NCBI GenBank assembly: GCA_028708425.1
Contig: JAQVYY010000022.1
Span: forward strand, 1 to 51,504
Length of the DNA stretch: 51,504 nt
Direction of reading: 5' to 3'
Source of the DNA: Bacteroidales bacterium
GTDB lineage: Bacteria; Bacteroidota; Bacteroidia; Bacteroidales; Tenuifilaceae
The notes under the pieces are model-generated. The model worked only from the letters and a program-made list of their open reading frames with translations, was not told where the DNA came from and ran no database searches. The translations under genes were made by a program, and so were the position numbers. Below are positions 17,136-26,403 of the stretch, piece after piece (the stretch's first letter is position 1; every line of letters starts with the position of its first letter).

Positions 17136-17219
17136 TGGCACAAACTGAGTTAAATCAAATAGCATTTTACCTTTACTATAGTAAACGCAAAGGTTCATAA
17201 AAATATTTAAGGCGTAAAG

Positions 17220-19184
17220 CTAATTAAGGTTAGAAATTACTTGTTGGTAAACCGGTTTGTTGATGCTAACCTTATATTTTTGCCTTAATCTTTGTATCCA
17301 CTCCTGCTCTATATAATCCTGATAATCGGAAATTACCTGTCCCCGAACCTCGTCTAGGGGTTTTGGGTCGTTCTCAACCTGGTTTAATACCCTAACAAAG
17401 GAGTAGCTATTATTATGTGAGCGAATATCAGAAATTGAATTACTCCACGATTCGAATCCCCGAACCAAGCTATTGTCGGGTGTTACATCAATCTCTTCAA
17501 CTTTAAAAAGGGTGTCGTTACGCTTTACGCCTTTAGCTATAAGGTCGCTAGTTAACAGATCCCTACCTCTTTTTGAAGTGATAATTCTTTGCGCTCTCTT
17601 AAGGTATCTTTGTTTGTGCGATGTAAAAAGCTGCCCATAAATTCGTTTAGGCCATGAGTACCTGTGAATACTGTCATTGTAAAATTTTTCTTGTCCCTCC
17701 TGATCCTGGGTGGATTTTGACCATACATTCATGTCCATTATAGAAAAAAGCAAAATTCCATCGTGGTACTCCTTGAGCAAGTACTTTATGTCCTGATTTT
17801 CGGTTTCAAGCCTGTTCTGCTCATAAGATATTACGATGTTGTTCACCATCTCGTTAAATACTCTATCGACAATAGTAGTAAAATGCTGGTTTGTAAATCT
17901 TTGATATTGCATATTTAGCTGATTTGCCAAATCGGAGAGGGTATAACTTTGGTTAGCAAATGTAAATAAAAATTGATTGTTGTAATACTTTGGCAAGGCC
18001 CAGTTTCCATCGTAGAAGCTAGAGTCTAAAATGATTTTTAGTGTATTCAAGGCGCTGGTGTCAACCATATAGTTGTTCTCAGCTTTTAAACGGCTTACAA
18101 GTTTTTCCTGTGGAACCCTGCTGCGCTCATCACGCGATAAGCGAGTCTTTAGCTCGGGCATCATCTCGTCGAAAGATCCAACCCTTCGTTTTTCAATTAG
18201 CTTAATAATATGCCAACCAAACTGGGTTTTAACGGGTTTACTTATATCACCTGGATTAGCCAAAGCAAATGCAGCTTTTTCGAAATTAGGTGGCATTTGC
18301 CTCATACCAAACCAAGGCAGCTCACCGCCATTTTTTGCAGTACCTGGATCCTGACTGTATTTTTGCGCAAGCAATGTAAAATCTTCGTTGGTACGTACCA
18401 GCATGTATATCGAATCGGCAAGCTGTTTTGCCTGTTCTGCCTTTGCCAAGGGCCCATTGGTAGGTGATGATATCATAATATGAGCTACTTTAAGTTGTCC
18501 TGCAGAGGGACGCCTATCGTTTACTTTTATAAGGTGATACCCAAATCGAGTCCTTATAGGCAACGATATTGAATCAACAGGGGTACTATAAGCTGCATTT
18601 TCAAAAGGGTAAATCATTTGAAAAATAGAGAAGTACCCTAAATTGCCCCCATTGGTTTTAACAGAGGGATCGTCGCTAGTAGCGCGGGCAACTGATTCGA
18701 AATCACCGGTTTCAAGTATTCTATTTCGAATACTTAGGGTTTTGTTATAAAGCATAAGGGTATCGTCGGGTGAAGCATCTTTGGGTACCGTAATTAAAAT
18801 ATGGCTTGCATTAACCTCAACTTTCGAACGCTGGTATGCCTCCTGCAATAGCCTTAGCTCTTCCTCTTTATCCACCAGTTGGGGTTGTAACAGCTGCTTT
18901 CGATAGCTGGCATACTCCTGATTAAACTCATCGGTTTTGTGTAGCCCTTTCGACTTGGCTTCGGCAACTTTCATCTTATAAACTATAAACATATCCAAAC
19001 ACTCGTCGATACTTTTTCTATCAGTATCGGCTATCATTTGGCTGTTCTTTAGATATATCTTTTCAAATTCGTGTCTATGAACCGACTCATTGCCTATGGT
19101 AAACAAGATTTCGTTGCTGTTTTGAGCCGACAAATAGTTGCTTAGTAAAAAGCAGATTGTGAGGATAAAATAGTTTCGTTTCAT
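17220..19184 (-). CDS. Large SurA/PpiC-like peptidylprolyl isomerase
   Basis: This 654-residue exported protein has a signal peptide (MKRNYFILTICFLLSNYLSAQ), an N-terminal SurA-like helical region, and two PpiC rotamase modules at about residues 118-215 and 227-325. Marker segments are NASHILITVP, NGGNLGYFSIFQM, FGYHLIKVNDRR, VAHIMISSP and NGGELPWFGMRQ. A further 320 residues of helical sequence after the second module is unusual against the 430-residue SurA standard. It would fold or escort outer-membrane proteins in the periplasm. The gene begins 37 bp after guaB, so it is likely read from the guaB promoter. Confidence 0.88.
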   Translation of the reverse strand: MKRNYFILTICFLLSNYLSAQNSNEILFTIGNESVHRHEFEKIYLKNSQMIADTDRKSIDECLDMFIVYKMKVAEAKSKGLHKTDEFNQEYASYRKQLLQPQLVDKEEELRLLQEAYQRSKVEVNASHILITVPKDASPDDTLMLYNKTLSIRNRILETGDFESVARATSDDPSVKTNGGNLGYFSIFQMIYPFENAAYSTPVDSISLPIRTRFGYHLIKVNDRRPSAGQLKVAHIMISSPTNGPLAKAEQAKQLADSIYMLVRTNEDFTLLAQKYSQDPGTAKNGGELPWFGMRQMPPNFEKAAFALANPGDISKPVKTQFGWHIIKLIEKRRVGSFDEMMPELKTRLSRDERSRVPQEKLVSRLKAENNYMVDTSALNTLKIILDSSFYDGNWALPKYYNNQFLFTFANQSYTLSDLANQLNMQYQRFTNQHFTTIVDRVFNEMVNNIVISYEQNRLETENQDIKYLLKEYHDGILLFSIMDMNVWSKSTQDQEGQEKFYNDSIHRYSWPKRIYGQLFTSHKQRYLKRAQRIITSKRGRDLLTSDLIAKGVKRNDTLFKVEEIDVTPDNSLVRGFESWSNSISDIRSHNNSYSFVRVLNQVENDPKPLDEVRGQVISDYQDYIEQEWIQRLRQKYKVSINKPVYQQVISNLN

Positions 19185-19221
19185 GGTATGGTTTTTATGA
19201 ATTAAAATCTAAAAAAGCAGA

Positions 19222-20694
19222 TTACCCTCTGCTGTAGTTTGGTGCTTCTCGAGTAATGGCCACTCCGTGGGGGTGACTTTCGGTAATACCTGCGTTTGTT
19301 ATTCGAACAAACTTGGATTCTTTTAGCTTTTCAATTGTTGCAGCACCGCAGTACCCCATGCCAGCCCTAAGGCCGCCAATCATTTGATAAAGAACCTCTT
19401 TAAGAGTTCCTTTGTAAGGAACACGGGCAACAATACCTTCGGGTACTAGCTTCTGAATATCATCTTCCACATCCTGAAAATACCTATCTTTTGATCCTTG
19501 CTGCATAGCCTCTAACGAACCCATGCCACGGTACGACTTAAATTTGCGCCCGTTATATATTATGGTTTCGCCAGGCGATTCATCGACCCCTGCAAACATT
19601 GAGCCGGCCATAATCGAGTCGGCACCAGCTGCAAGAGCTTTTACTATATCGCCCGAGTATCGAATCCCTCCATCGGCAATAATGGGAATGCCTGTTCCTT
19701 TAAGTGCTTTGGCTACATCGTAAACAGCATTTAGTTGAGGTACACCAACACCTGCGATAACCCTAGTTGTACAAATTGAACCGGGGCCAATACCAACCTT
19801 TACGCCATCGACACCTGCTTTAACCAGCTCAAGGGCAGCTTGGGCTGTGGCAATATTCCCAACAACAATCTCTAAACCCGGGAACTCTTTTTTTACCTTT
19901 TTAAGCATCTCAAGTACACCGTGCGAATGGCCATGAGCTGTATCAATAACAATTGCATCGACCTTAGCCTGAACCAGTGCGGTAACCCTTTCGATGGTAT
20001 CGTTGGTAGCCCCAACGCCTGCGGCTACCCTAAGCCTACCCTTAGAGTCCTTACATGCCAACGGGTTATCTTTTGCCTTGGTAATATCTTTATAGGTCAA
20101 CAAGCCAACCAGCTTATAATTTTCGTCAACCACCGGTAATTTCTCAATTTTATACTCCTGCAAAATTGCTTCGGCCTCCTCTAAATTAATAGCTCTTGTG
20201 GTGGTAACCAGGCCCTCCGAGGTCATAACTTTTTTTATTGGCTCGGTAAAATCTCGCTTAAACCGCAAGTCGCGATTGGTAACGATGCCAATTAAAGTAT
20301 GCTCATCGTTAACAACGGGTATTCCCCCAATTTTATAATCTTTCATTAGCTTTAGGGCATCGCCAACAGTTGCATCGGGATTAATTGTAACGGGGTCGTA
20401 AATCATGCCGCTCTCGGCTCGTTTCACAATTCGTACCTGGTTTGCCTGAGATTTAATCGACATGTTTTTATGAATAACCCCTATGCCGCCTTCACGCGCA
20501 ATTGCAATAGCTACAGCCGACTCGGTAACAGTGTCCATTGCTGCCGAAACGATGGGTGTATTTATTGGAATATTCCTGGAGAACATTGTTGATATGTCAG
20601 CATCGCGGGGTAAAACTTCGGAATAGTCGGGAACTAGCAAAACATCATCAAATGTAAGTCCCTCTGTTATAACTCTTTCTTTTAAAAATGACAT
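19222..20694 (-). CDS. guaB: Inosine-5'-monophosphate dehydrogenase
   Basis: The ATG at 20694 gives 490 residues, the family standard; the open frame continues 40 codons further upstream but that part is promoter DNA. The protein has the IMPDH barrel with two inserted CBS domains ([37 protein letters not shown]). The active-site loop is GPGSICTTR, and the phosphate-binding region is [18 protein letters not shown]. It oxidises IMP to XMP with NAD, the committed step to GMP. It is divergent from recQ with about 120 bp between, and is followed by three SurA-like genes in the same direction. Confidence 0.97.
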   Translation of the reverse strand: MSFLKERVITEGLTFDDVLLVPDYSEVLPRDADISTMFSRNIPINTPIVSAAMDTVTESAVAIAIAREGGIGVIHKNMSIKSQANQVRIVKRAESGMIYDPVTINPDATVGDALKLMKDYKIGGIPVVNDEHTLIGIVTNRDLRFKRDFTEPIKKVMTSEGLVTTTRAINLEEAEAILQEYKIEKLPVVDENYKLVGLLTYKDITKAKDNPLACKDSKGRLRVAAGVGATNDTIERVTALVQAKVDAIVIDTAHGHSHGVLEMLKKVKKEFPGLEIVVGNIATAQAALELVKAGVDGVKVGIGPGSICTTRVIAGVGVPQLNAVYDVAKALKGTGIPIIADGGIRYSGDIVKALAAGADSIMAGSMFAGVDESPGETIIYNGRKFKSYRGMGSLEAMQQGSKDRYFQDVEDDIQKLVPEGIVARVPYKGTLKEVLYQMIGGLRAGMGYCGAATIEKLKESKFVRITNAGITESHPHGVAITREAPNYSRG

Positions 20695-20772
20695 GGTATT
20701 TGGTTTTGTTTTTTCGCATGCCAAGTTACAAAAAAAACTGATTAACAAAGTGATTGTTTTTACATTATACCG

Positions 20773-20804
20773 TTTGCCATAGTAACAAATTGAGATTATA
20801 TTTG
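20773..20804 (+). promoter_or_regulatory. Promoter of recQ (TTTG - 20 bp - TATATTTG)
   Basis: TTTG at 20773-20776 and TATATTTG at 20797-20804, 20 bp apart, match the Bacteroidota TTTG/TAnnTTTG promoter consensus closely. Initiation a few bases downstream, near 20810, would leave only about six bases before the TTG start codon of recQ. Confidence 0.55.
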
Positions 20805-20815
20805 TGTAAATCAAT

Positions 20816-22735
20816 TTGAAGGACTTGAATCAGTTTGAAAAAATACTATATCAGTACTGGGGATTCTCCTCATTTAGAGCGATTCAGCTAGAGGTTATCG
20901 AGTCGGTTTATGCGGGGAACGACACGTTGGCACTTATGCCAACTGGCGGGGGTAAATCAATAACATTTCAGGTTCCGGCGCTGGCCAAAGCGGGGGTATG
21001 CCTTGTGGTAACCCCATTAATTGCCCTAATGAAAGACCAAGTTGAGAACCTAAAAAAAAGGGGGATAAAAGCGGTTGCCCTACATTCGGGCATGACACGG
21101 CACGAAATAGAGGTTACCCTTGATAATTGCATCTATGGGGATATAAAATTTCTTTACCTGTCGCCCGAGCGCCTGGGTACCGAGCTGTTTAAGGTTAGGG
21201 TGCAGAAAATGGAGATTAACCTTATAGCCATTGATGAGTCGCACTGTATATCGCAATGGGGTTACGACTTTAGACCATCGTACCTTAAAATAGTTGAGCT
21301 TAGGGAGCTGCTACCCAACGTGCCGTTTTTAGCCGTAACGGCCACAGCTACCCCTGCGGTTGTTGACGATATACAAGAGAAGCTGGGTTTTAAGCAGAAG
21401 CATGTACTTAAAATGAGCTTTGAGCGTAAAAACCTGGTGTACCTAGTTCGGAATATTGAGGATAAGAACAAACATCTTTTTAAAATTGTGAACGCGCTGC
21501 CAGGAAGCGGTGTGGTTTACGTTAGAAATAGGCAGAAAACCAAGGATATTGCTGAAATGCTGCAGAAAGAGGGTGTTAGCGCAGACTACTACCACGCAGG
21601 TTTAACATCGGAAATGCGCAATACCAAGCAGGAGGACTGGCAAAACGATCGGACCCGAATAATTGTGTCGACTAATGCATTTGGAATGGGTATTGACAAG
21701 CCCGATGTGCGCTTTGTGGTGCATATGGATTTGCCAGATTCGCCCGAAGCGTATTTTCAGGAAGCTGGTAGGGGAGGGCGCGATGGCAAATTGGCCTACG
21801 CCATCCTTTTGTATAACGATTCGGATAAGGCAAAAATTGAGAGGCGAATACAAACAACATTTCCCGAACCCGAAGAGATAAAACGATGCTATCACGCCCT
21901 TTGTTCGTTTTTAGGAGTATCAATAGGGGCAGGGAAAGATGAGGTTTACGATTTTAACCTGATTGAGTTTGCAACAACGTATAAGTTTAGCTTCTCGCGA
22001 GCATACAGCTCGCTGAAGTTCTTAGAGCTAGAAGGCTACATCCAGCTAACCGATGAGCTTGATAATCCAAGCCGTATTATGGTAATTTCGGGGAAGAATG
22101 AGCTGTACAAGTATCAGGTTGCCCATGCCGATATCGACCCTTTTATAAAAATTATGCTTCGTAATTATGCTGGCCTTTTTAGCACGTACGTTAGGATTGA
22201 TGAAGTTCACCTTGCTCGTATCAGCAATTTGCCCTTAAAAACCGTAACCAATAATTTAATAAAGTTGAGCCGGGCTAAAGTGATAAACTATATCCCACGA
22301 AAGAAGACACCCCTTATTATACTCACTGAAGAAAGGCTAGACGACAAAAACCTTAGAATAAGTCCCGAAAACTATCACCTGAGGAAGGAACGATACCTAA
22401 AAAGGGTAAATGCTATGGTGAGCTATGCCTCGGGAACAGCAAAATGCCGTAGCATGGCACTACTAGAGTATTTTGGCGAAACCACTGCCACACGCTGTGG
22501 AAAATGTGATGTTTGTACCTCGCGCAATGAGCTAGATATGAGCAAGTACCAATTTGACCAAATTCTTGAGCAGATTAAGGATATAATACTGACAGAGGGA
22601 AAACAGCTTGAAGCGCTAGTTGACTCCATAAAGTTTCCGCCCGAAAAATCGACTAGGGTAATCCGTTGGTTGCTAGATAACAAAAAGATTACTAAGGATG
22701 ATAACGAGCTTTTACATTGGAATAAAAAAATGTAG
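20816..22735 (+). CDS. recQ: ATP-dependent DNA helicase RecQ
   Basis: The 639-residue SF2 helicase has motif I MPTGGGKS, the RecQ DESH box IDESHCISQWG, TATATP (motif III), and motifs V-VI STNAFGMGIDKPDVRFVVH and QEAGRGGRDG. A Zn-binding cysteine set follows (C..., TRCGKCDVC). The C-terminal tail does not show a clear HRDC domain. RecQ unwinds recombination and replication-fork intermediates. No ATG is available near the N-terminus: the frame opens with TTG at 20816, with a second TTG at 20825. With the promoter just upstream, translation would be nearly leaderless. Confidence 0.95.
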   Translation: MKDLNQFEKILYQYWGFSSFRAIQLEVIESVYAGNDTLALMPTGGGKSITFQVPALAKAGVCLVVTPLIALMKDQVENLKKRGIKAVALHSGMTRHEIEVTLDNCIYGDIKFLYLSPERLGTELFKVRVQKMEINLIAIDESHCISQWGYDFRPSYLKIVELRELLPNVPFLAVTATATPAVVDDIQEKLGFKQKHVLKMSFERKNLVYLVRNIEDKNKHLFKIVNALPGSGVVYVRNRQKTKDIAEMLQKEGVSADYYHAGLTSEMRNTKQEDWQNDRTRIIVSTNAFGMGIDKPDVRFVVHMDLPDSPEAYFQEAGRGGRDGKLAYAILLYNDSDKAKIERRIQTTFPEPEEIKRCYHALCSFLGVSIGAGKDEVYDFNLIEFATTYKFSFSRAYSSLKFLELEGYIQLTDELDNPSRIMVISGKNELYKYQVAHADIDPFIKIMLRNYAGLFSTYVRIDEVHLARISNLPLKTVTNNLIKLSRAKVINYIPRKKTPLIILTEERLDDKNLRISPENYHLRKERYLKRVNAMVSYASGTAKCRSMALLEYFGETTATRCGKCDVCTSRNELDMSKYQFDQILEQIKDIILTEGKQLEALVDSIKFPPEKSTRVIRWLLDNKKITKDDNELLHWNKKM

Positions 22736-22876
22736 TGCAACGCACCAATTGTTAATCAGTCTAAAACCGCACAAATAGATGCAATACCAAATAAAGGGCT
22801 GCTAATATTTACTAAACTAGAGCTGCCAAGGGATGCAGGGCTGCCTTTTTCACGATGTAATCTCGAGGTCTGGAGC

Positions 22877-23026
22877 TTAACCCCAATTATTCATTCGAAT
22901 AATTGGGGTCTACAACAGCGACTATGTTTCACCACCATTTTTGTTACCCTAAATTGGGCTCAACTAGGTCTGGGTAACCCGCATTGGCATTCATCTTTAA
23001 CAAATTTGATAAGTAGTGCGGGTTAA
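22877..23026 (+). repeat. 150-bp hairpin repeat, copy D
   Basis: A full-length forward copy from TTAACCCCAATTATTC to GCGGGTTAA. The left-end hairpin is perfect: 12-bp arms CCCCAATTATTC / GAATAATTGGGG with an ATTC loop. Its last bases contain the stop codon of pncA on the minus strand. Confidence 0.93.
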
Positions 23027-23628
23027 AGCGCATCGCTGCTTATAATTTTGGCGCCTTTCGAGATTAGATCGTCTTTAAACCTCACAAAATCAGACTCGCT
23101 TAACGGGCGCGATGCATCTTCAATTAGGGTGGCGCTAAAACCCTCTTTTAATGCATCGAGCAGTGAGAAGTAGACGCATATGTCGGCTGCTAGGCCACAG
23201 ATATAAAGATCCTTAGCCTTTAACTCTTTCAAGTAACCTGCTAAACCTGTACTTTTTAGGTGCCCGTTATCGTAAAATCCACTGTAGCTGTCAATCTCAA
23301 TATTCATCCCTTTCCTGAAAATTGCAGCAACCTTATCCGTTTTTAAATCGCTGTGAAATTCTGCACCTTTCGTGCCCTGCACGCAGTGATTTGGCCAAAG
23401 AACTTGATCTAACCCATTTATTTTGATTGTATCAAACACCTTTTTATTGGTATGATTACTGGCAAAACTAGCGTGAGATAGAGGGTGCCAATCTTGAGTG
23501 GCAACAACTAAATCAAACTTATCTTGTATGCCATTAATCACTGGTACAATAGAATCGCCATTTTTGATTGGCAAAGAGCCGCTGGGCATAAAATCGTTTT
23601 GAACATCAACTATAATAAGAGTTTTCAT
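23023..23628 (-). CDS. pncA: Nicotinamidase
   Basis: This 201-residue isochorismatase-fold hydrolase has Asp8 in IIVDVQNDF, the metal site of TQDWHPLSHASFA, the Lys of IFRKGM and the nucleophilic Cys in CGLAADICV, the complete PncA triad. It converts nicotinamide to nicotinate, feeding the phosphoribosyltransferase encoded by the next gene upstream (pncB). The two genes together form a Preiss-Handler NAD-salvage branch. The gene is flanked on both sides by same-direction copies of the hairpin repeat (D and E), and its TAA stop is part of copy D. Confidence 0.95.
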   Translation of the reverse strand: MKTLIIVDVQNDFMPSGSLPIKNGDSIVPVINGIQDKFDLVVATQDWHPLSHASFASNHTNKKVFDTIKINGLDQVLWPNHCVQGTKGAEFHSDLKTDKVAAIFRKGMNIEIDSYSGFYDNGHLKSTGLAGYLKELKAKDLYICGLAADICVYFSLLDALKEGFSATLIEDASRPLSESDFVRFKDDLISKGAKIISSDAL

Positions 23629-23688
23629 CTGTTTGTTTTTTAGTTTAAAGTATATATGGAATACTCATTCTCCCAAGTGTTTAGGCTT

Positions 23689-23839
23689 TTAACCCCAATT
23701 ATTCATTCGAATAATCGCTGTCTCCAACAGCGACCAGGCCTCACAACCAATTTAGTTATCCAAAATTGGGCTCAACTACGTTGGGGTAACCCGCATTTGC
23801 ATTCATCTTAAATAAATTTGATGAGTAATGCGGGTTTAA
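23689..23839 (+). repeat. 150-bp hairpin repeat, copy E
   Basis: A full-length forward copy between pncA and pncB. It has the alternative second hairpin CGCTGT-ctcca-ACAGCG in place of the GGGG arm of the first hairpin. The right end, GCGGGTTTAA, is 18 bp beyond the pncB stop. Confidence 0.92.
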
Positions 23840-23857
23840 TGATGCGAGGAATACTAG

Positions 23858-25264
23858 TTACTGGTTTTCATGTGAAACAATGAGAGCGTCTTTTTGCTTC
23901 TTGATCTCCTCGCTAATTCCAACCCTATAAATATGAGGATTATTAAATCGTTTATACTCAGCGGGCAAAAGCTTTAACCTCTCGCTAGAATATAGCGATA
24001 TTTCGCCTAAAGTCAAACTTTTGGCAGTTCGCTTTCCGTCCTCCATTACCTTTTGCAGTAGGGGTGTTTTAACGCAGTCCTTAACCGCTGTTTTTTTATG
24101 TGGATTAAATGGATGGTAAATCATCTTAATGTCCACCTCATCATCTAGCGCAATCGCATCGGCGCCAATCCACTGCTCGGTAGAGTTGGAAAACCTATAA
24201 ACTTGTTTTTTGCCCGGTAGCGTGATTTTGCCAATGTTTTCAGATATTTTTATCCTGGGTTTACCTTTAAAAGATGTAAGCTTATAAACCCCATCAAGTG
24301 CGGCATCGGGTTGGCCTGTAACAAGGCTGGTGCCCACGCCAAACACATCGATTGGGGCACCCTGGTGCAAAAGGCTTTTTATTATAACCTCGTCCAGCTG
24401 GTTTGATGCGGCAATCTTAACGTCGGTTAGCCCCGCATCATCAAGCATTTTTCTGCTTTTTTTTGCTAGGTAGGCCAAATCGCCGCTATCTAAGCGGATG
24501 CCTTTAAGTTTGTGCCCCCTTGCCTCCATCTCCTTACCAACCCTAATTGCGTTTGGCACGCCACTTTCTAACGTGCTATATGTATCAACCAGCAAAACAG
24601 AATCATTGGGGTGGGTTATGGCAAAATCTCGAAAAGCGGTAAGCTCATCATCGTAACTTTGTACAAAGGAGTGGGCCATAGTTCCTGAAATGGGGATTCC
24701 AAAATCGCGGCCCGCCCTAACATTGCTTGTTGAGTTGAACCCGCCAATATAGGCTGCCCTACTAGCATGGTAACCCCCAACGCCCTGCGCACGTCGTAGT
24801 CCAAAATCTATTAGCTGCCGGTTACCAGCAGCCTGTCGCATTCTGCTCGCTTTGGTTGCTATAAGCGTTTGAAAATTAAGCACATTGAGCAGGATTGTCT
24901 CAACTATTTGAGTTTCTATAATGTTTCCCTCAACCTGAAGAATTGGGCTTGTGGGGAACACTATCTCACCCTCGCGGCATGAGTATATATTTCCGGTAAA
25001 CCTAAAATCCTTTAGATAGCTGATAAAGTGCTTGCTGAATCCAGCCTGACTAAGGAACGATAAGTCTTTTGAGTCGAATTGAAAATCCTCAAGGATATTT
25101 AGCAAATTATCTAAGCCCGCAAAAACGGCATACCCTCCGTTGAAGGGTAATTTTCTGAAAAAATAATCGAATACTGCCCTTTCGTTATGTCTCCCTTTTT
25201 CGAAATAGGCATAAGCCATTGTTAGCTCGTAATGGTCGGTGTATGATGCTGTATAGTTTATCAT
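23858..25264 (-). CDS. pncB: Nicotinate phosphoribosyltransferase
   Basis: The 468-residue protein matches NAPRTase: YTDHYELTMAYAYFEKG at the N-terminus, NVRAGRDFGIPISGTMAHS (the His phosphorylated in the catalytic cycle is in GTMAHS), RLDSGDLAYL for ribose-phosphate binding, and DVFGVGTSLV near the PRPP site. It condenses nicotinate with PRPP, driven by ATP hydrolysis, to nicotinate mononucleotide. It is followed by pncA in the same direction, separated by repeat copy E, so read-through would have to cross that structured element. Confidence 0.95.
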   Translation of the reverse strand: MINYTASYTDHYELTMAYAYFEKGRHNERAVFDYFFRKLPFNGGYAVFAGLDNLLNILEDFQFDSKDLSFLSQAGFSKHFISYLKDFRFTGNIYSCREGEIVFPTSPILQVEGNIIETQIVETILLNVLNFQTLIATKASRMRQAAGNRQLIDFGLRRAQGVGGYHASRAAYIGGFNSTSNVRAGRDFGIPISGTMAHSFVQSYDDELTAFRDFAITHPNDSVLLVDTYSTLESGVPNAIRVGKEMEARGHKLKGIRLDSGDLAYLAKKSRKMLDDAGLTDVKIAASNQLDEVIIKSLLHQGAPIDVFGVGTSLVTGQPDAALDGVYKLTSFKGKPRIKISENIGKITLPGKKQVYRFSNSTEQWIGADAIALDDEVDIKMIYHPFNPHKKTAVKDCVKTPLLQKVMEDGKRTAKSLTLGEISLYSSERLKLLPAEYKRFNNPHIYRVGISEEIKKQKDALIVSHENQ

Positions 25265-25393
25265 TTTTAAAATATTTTTAAGAGTTCAAATTATGGGTTG
25301 TGGGGTTCCGTATGTCAATTAATTACCTCCTATCTTCTTTATAGAAACCGTATGGTAGCCCAATGGTTTAAAAAAGAAACAATAATTGTGGGG

Positions 25394-26176
25394 CTAGGGG
25401 ATGGTTAAAACATCTCCAGTTTTTATCTGCGGAGCTTTAAAATATTTATCAAATTCCTCTATAACGTGCGGAGCGGTGCAGTGCGATGGATACACCCACT
25501 TAACATTATTATTCTTTAAATACTCTATTGTTTTCAGTGTTTGCAGGTTATTCTCCTTTAAATGAAAGCCACCCATAACTCCCACAATTGTCGATTTGCC
25601 CGTTACCTTTTTTGCATGCTCAAGGGTATTTACAATCCCTGCATGGCCACATCCGGTTATAACAAAAATACCGTTACTAATGCTAAATGCTAAAGCGCTA
25701 TCGTCCATCACAAAATCGGGTGTTTCATCCTCAAAAACAAAGGGTGTTGTTTGCGATTCGAAATCGGTAGTACGCGGTATTTCACCCAGGAAATAGGCTC
25801 CATCAAATATTTGGTATGGCTGAGCAGCTGTAATCAGGTTAAACTTTTCACGAATACTATCCTCCTCGTTTTTAAGGCCAATATACCCGCCTCCATCCTT
25901 TCTGTAACGCTTAACAAAGCAGCCAGGATGACAAATTAAATTGCCCCCATTTATGTGGTTTAGCCCATTTCCGTGGTCGTAGTGCCCGTGGCTAAGTACA
26001 ACTTGATGAGCATTCATTGTGTCCAGCCCCATTATCTCGGCATTCCTGAGAAACAGATCGGTTTGACCCGTATCGAAAAGAATGTTCTTACCCTTGTATT
26101 CAATAAAATACGATAAACCATGCTCTGCCAAAGTATTTGATCCTGGCGTATTATCTACTAAAATTGAAACTTTCAT
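25394..26176 (-). CDS. MBL-fold metallo-hydrolase
   Basis: The 260-residue protein has the metallo-beta-lactamase metal motif HGHYDHG near residue 64, then GCGHAGIVN and GGFHL, and a late His in YPSHCTA. This layout is that of the sub-family often annotated as dihydropterin-6-yl-methyl-beta-ribofuranosylaminobenzene 5'-phosphate synthase-like. The true substrate of bacterial members is not established. No signal peptide is seen. It lies 129 bp upstream of pncB in the same direction, so it might belong to the NAD-salvage unit, but a separate promoter is possible. Confidence 0.85.
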   Translation of the reverse strand: MKVSILVDNTPGSNTLAEHGLSYFIEYKGKNILFDTGQTDLFLRNAEIMGLDTMNAHQVVLSHGHYDHGNGLNHINGGNLICHPGCFVKRYRKDGGGYIGLKNEEDSIREKFNLITAAQPYQIFDGAYFLGEIPRTTDFESQTTPFVFEDETPDFVMDDSALAFSISNGIFVITGCGHAGIVNTLEHAKKVTGKSTIVGVMGGFHLKENNLQTLKTIEYLKNNNVKWVYPSHCTAPHVIEEFDKYFKAPQIKTGDVLTIP

Positions 26177-26311
26177 TCTTGTTGTTTGGTGTTTAATCGT
26201 GTTGCTAAATTTATGTTTATCAGACTACTGGGTGCTACATTTATGTTGTGCAAAAAGGCGTGATATCACATTTTTTTAGTATTTATGCTTCTAATGTTAA
26301 TTAGTGTCGGT

Positions 26312-26341
26312 AAGCCACCATCGTTGCAACGATGGTGGCTT
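26312..26341. terminator. Perfect 30-bp palindrome between two minus-strand genes
   Basis: Arms AAGCCACCATCGTTG / CAACGATGGTGGCTT pair perfectly with no loop of their own. No T-run follows on either strand, so it may be a weak terminator, a processing signal or a protein-binding site rather than a standard terminator. It lies between the DUF4465 protein gene and the MBL gene. Confidence 0.4.
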
Positions 26342-26403
26342 GCAAAGCCTATGCATATATTGTTTTATTAGGATTGGCTTTGCGACTATTACAGACTTTA
26401 CAG

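Noticed and set aside
20695-20814. A 40-residue N-terminal extension of GuaB
   Set aside because: The ATG at 20694 gives the standard IMPDH N-terminus; the extension has no conserved sequence and lies over the guaB/recQ promoter region.
22877-23839. The repeated 150-bp units as a CRISPR array
   Set aside because: Copies are dispersed kilobases apart with genes between, are imperfect, and have no regular spacers or cas genes.
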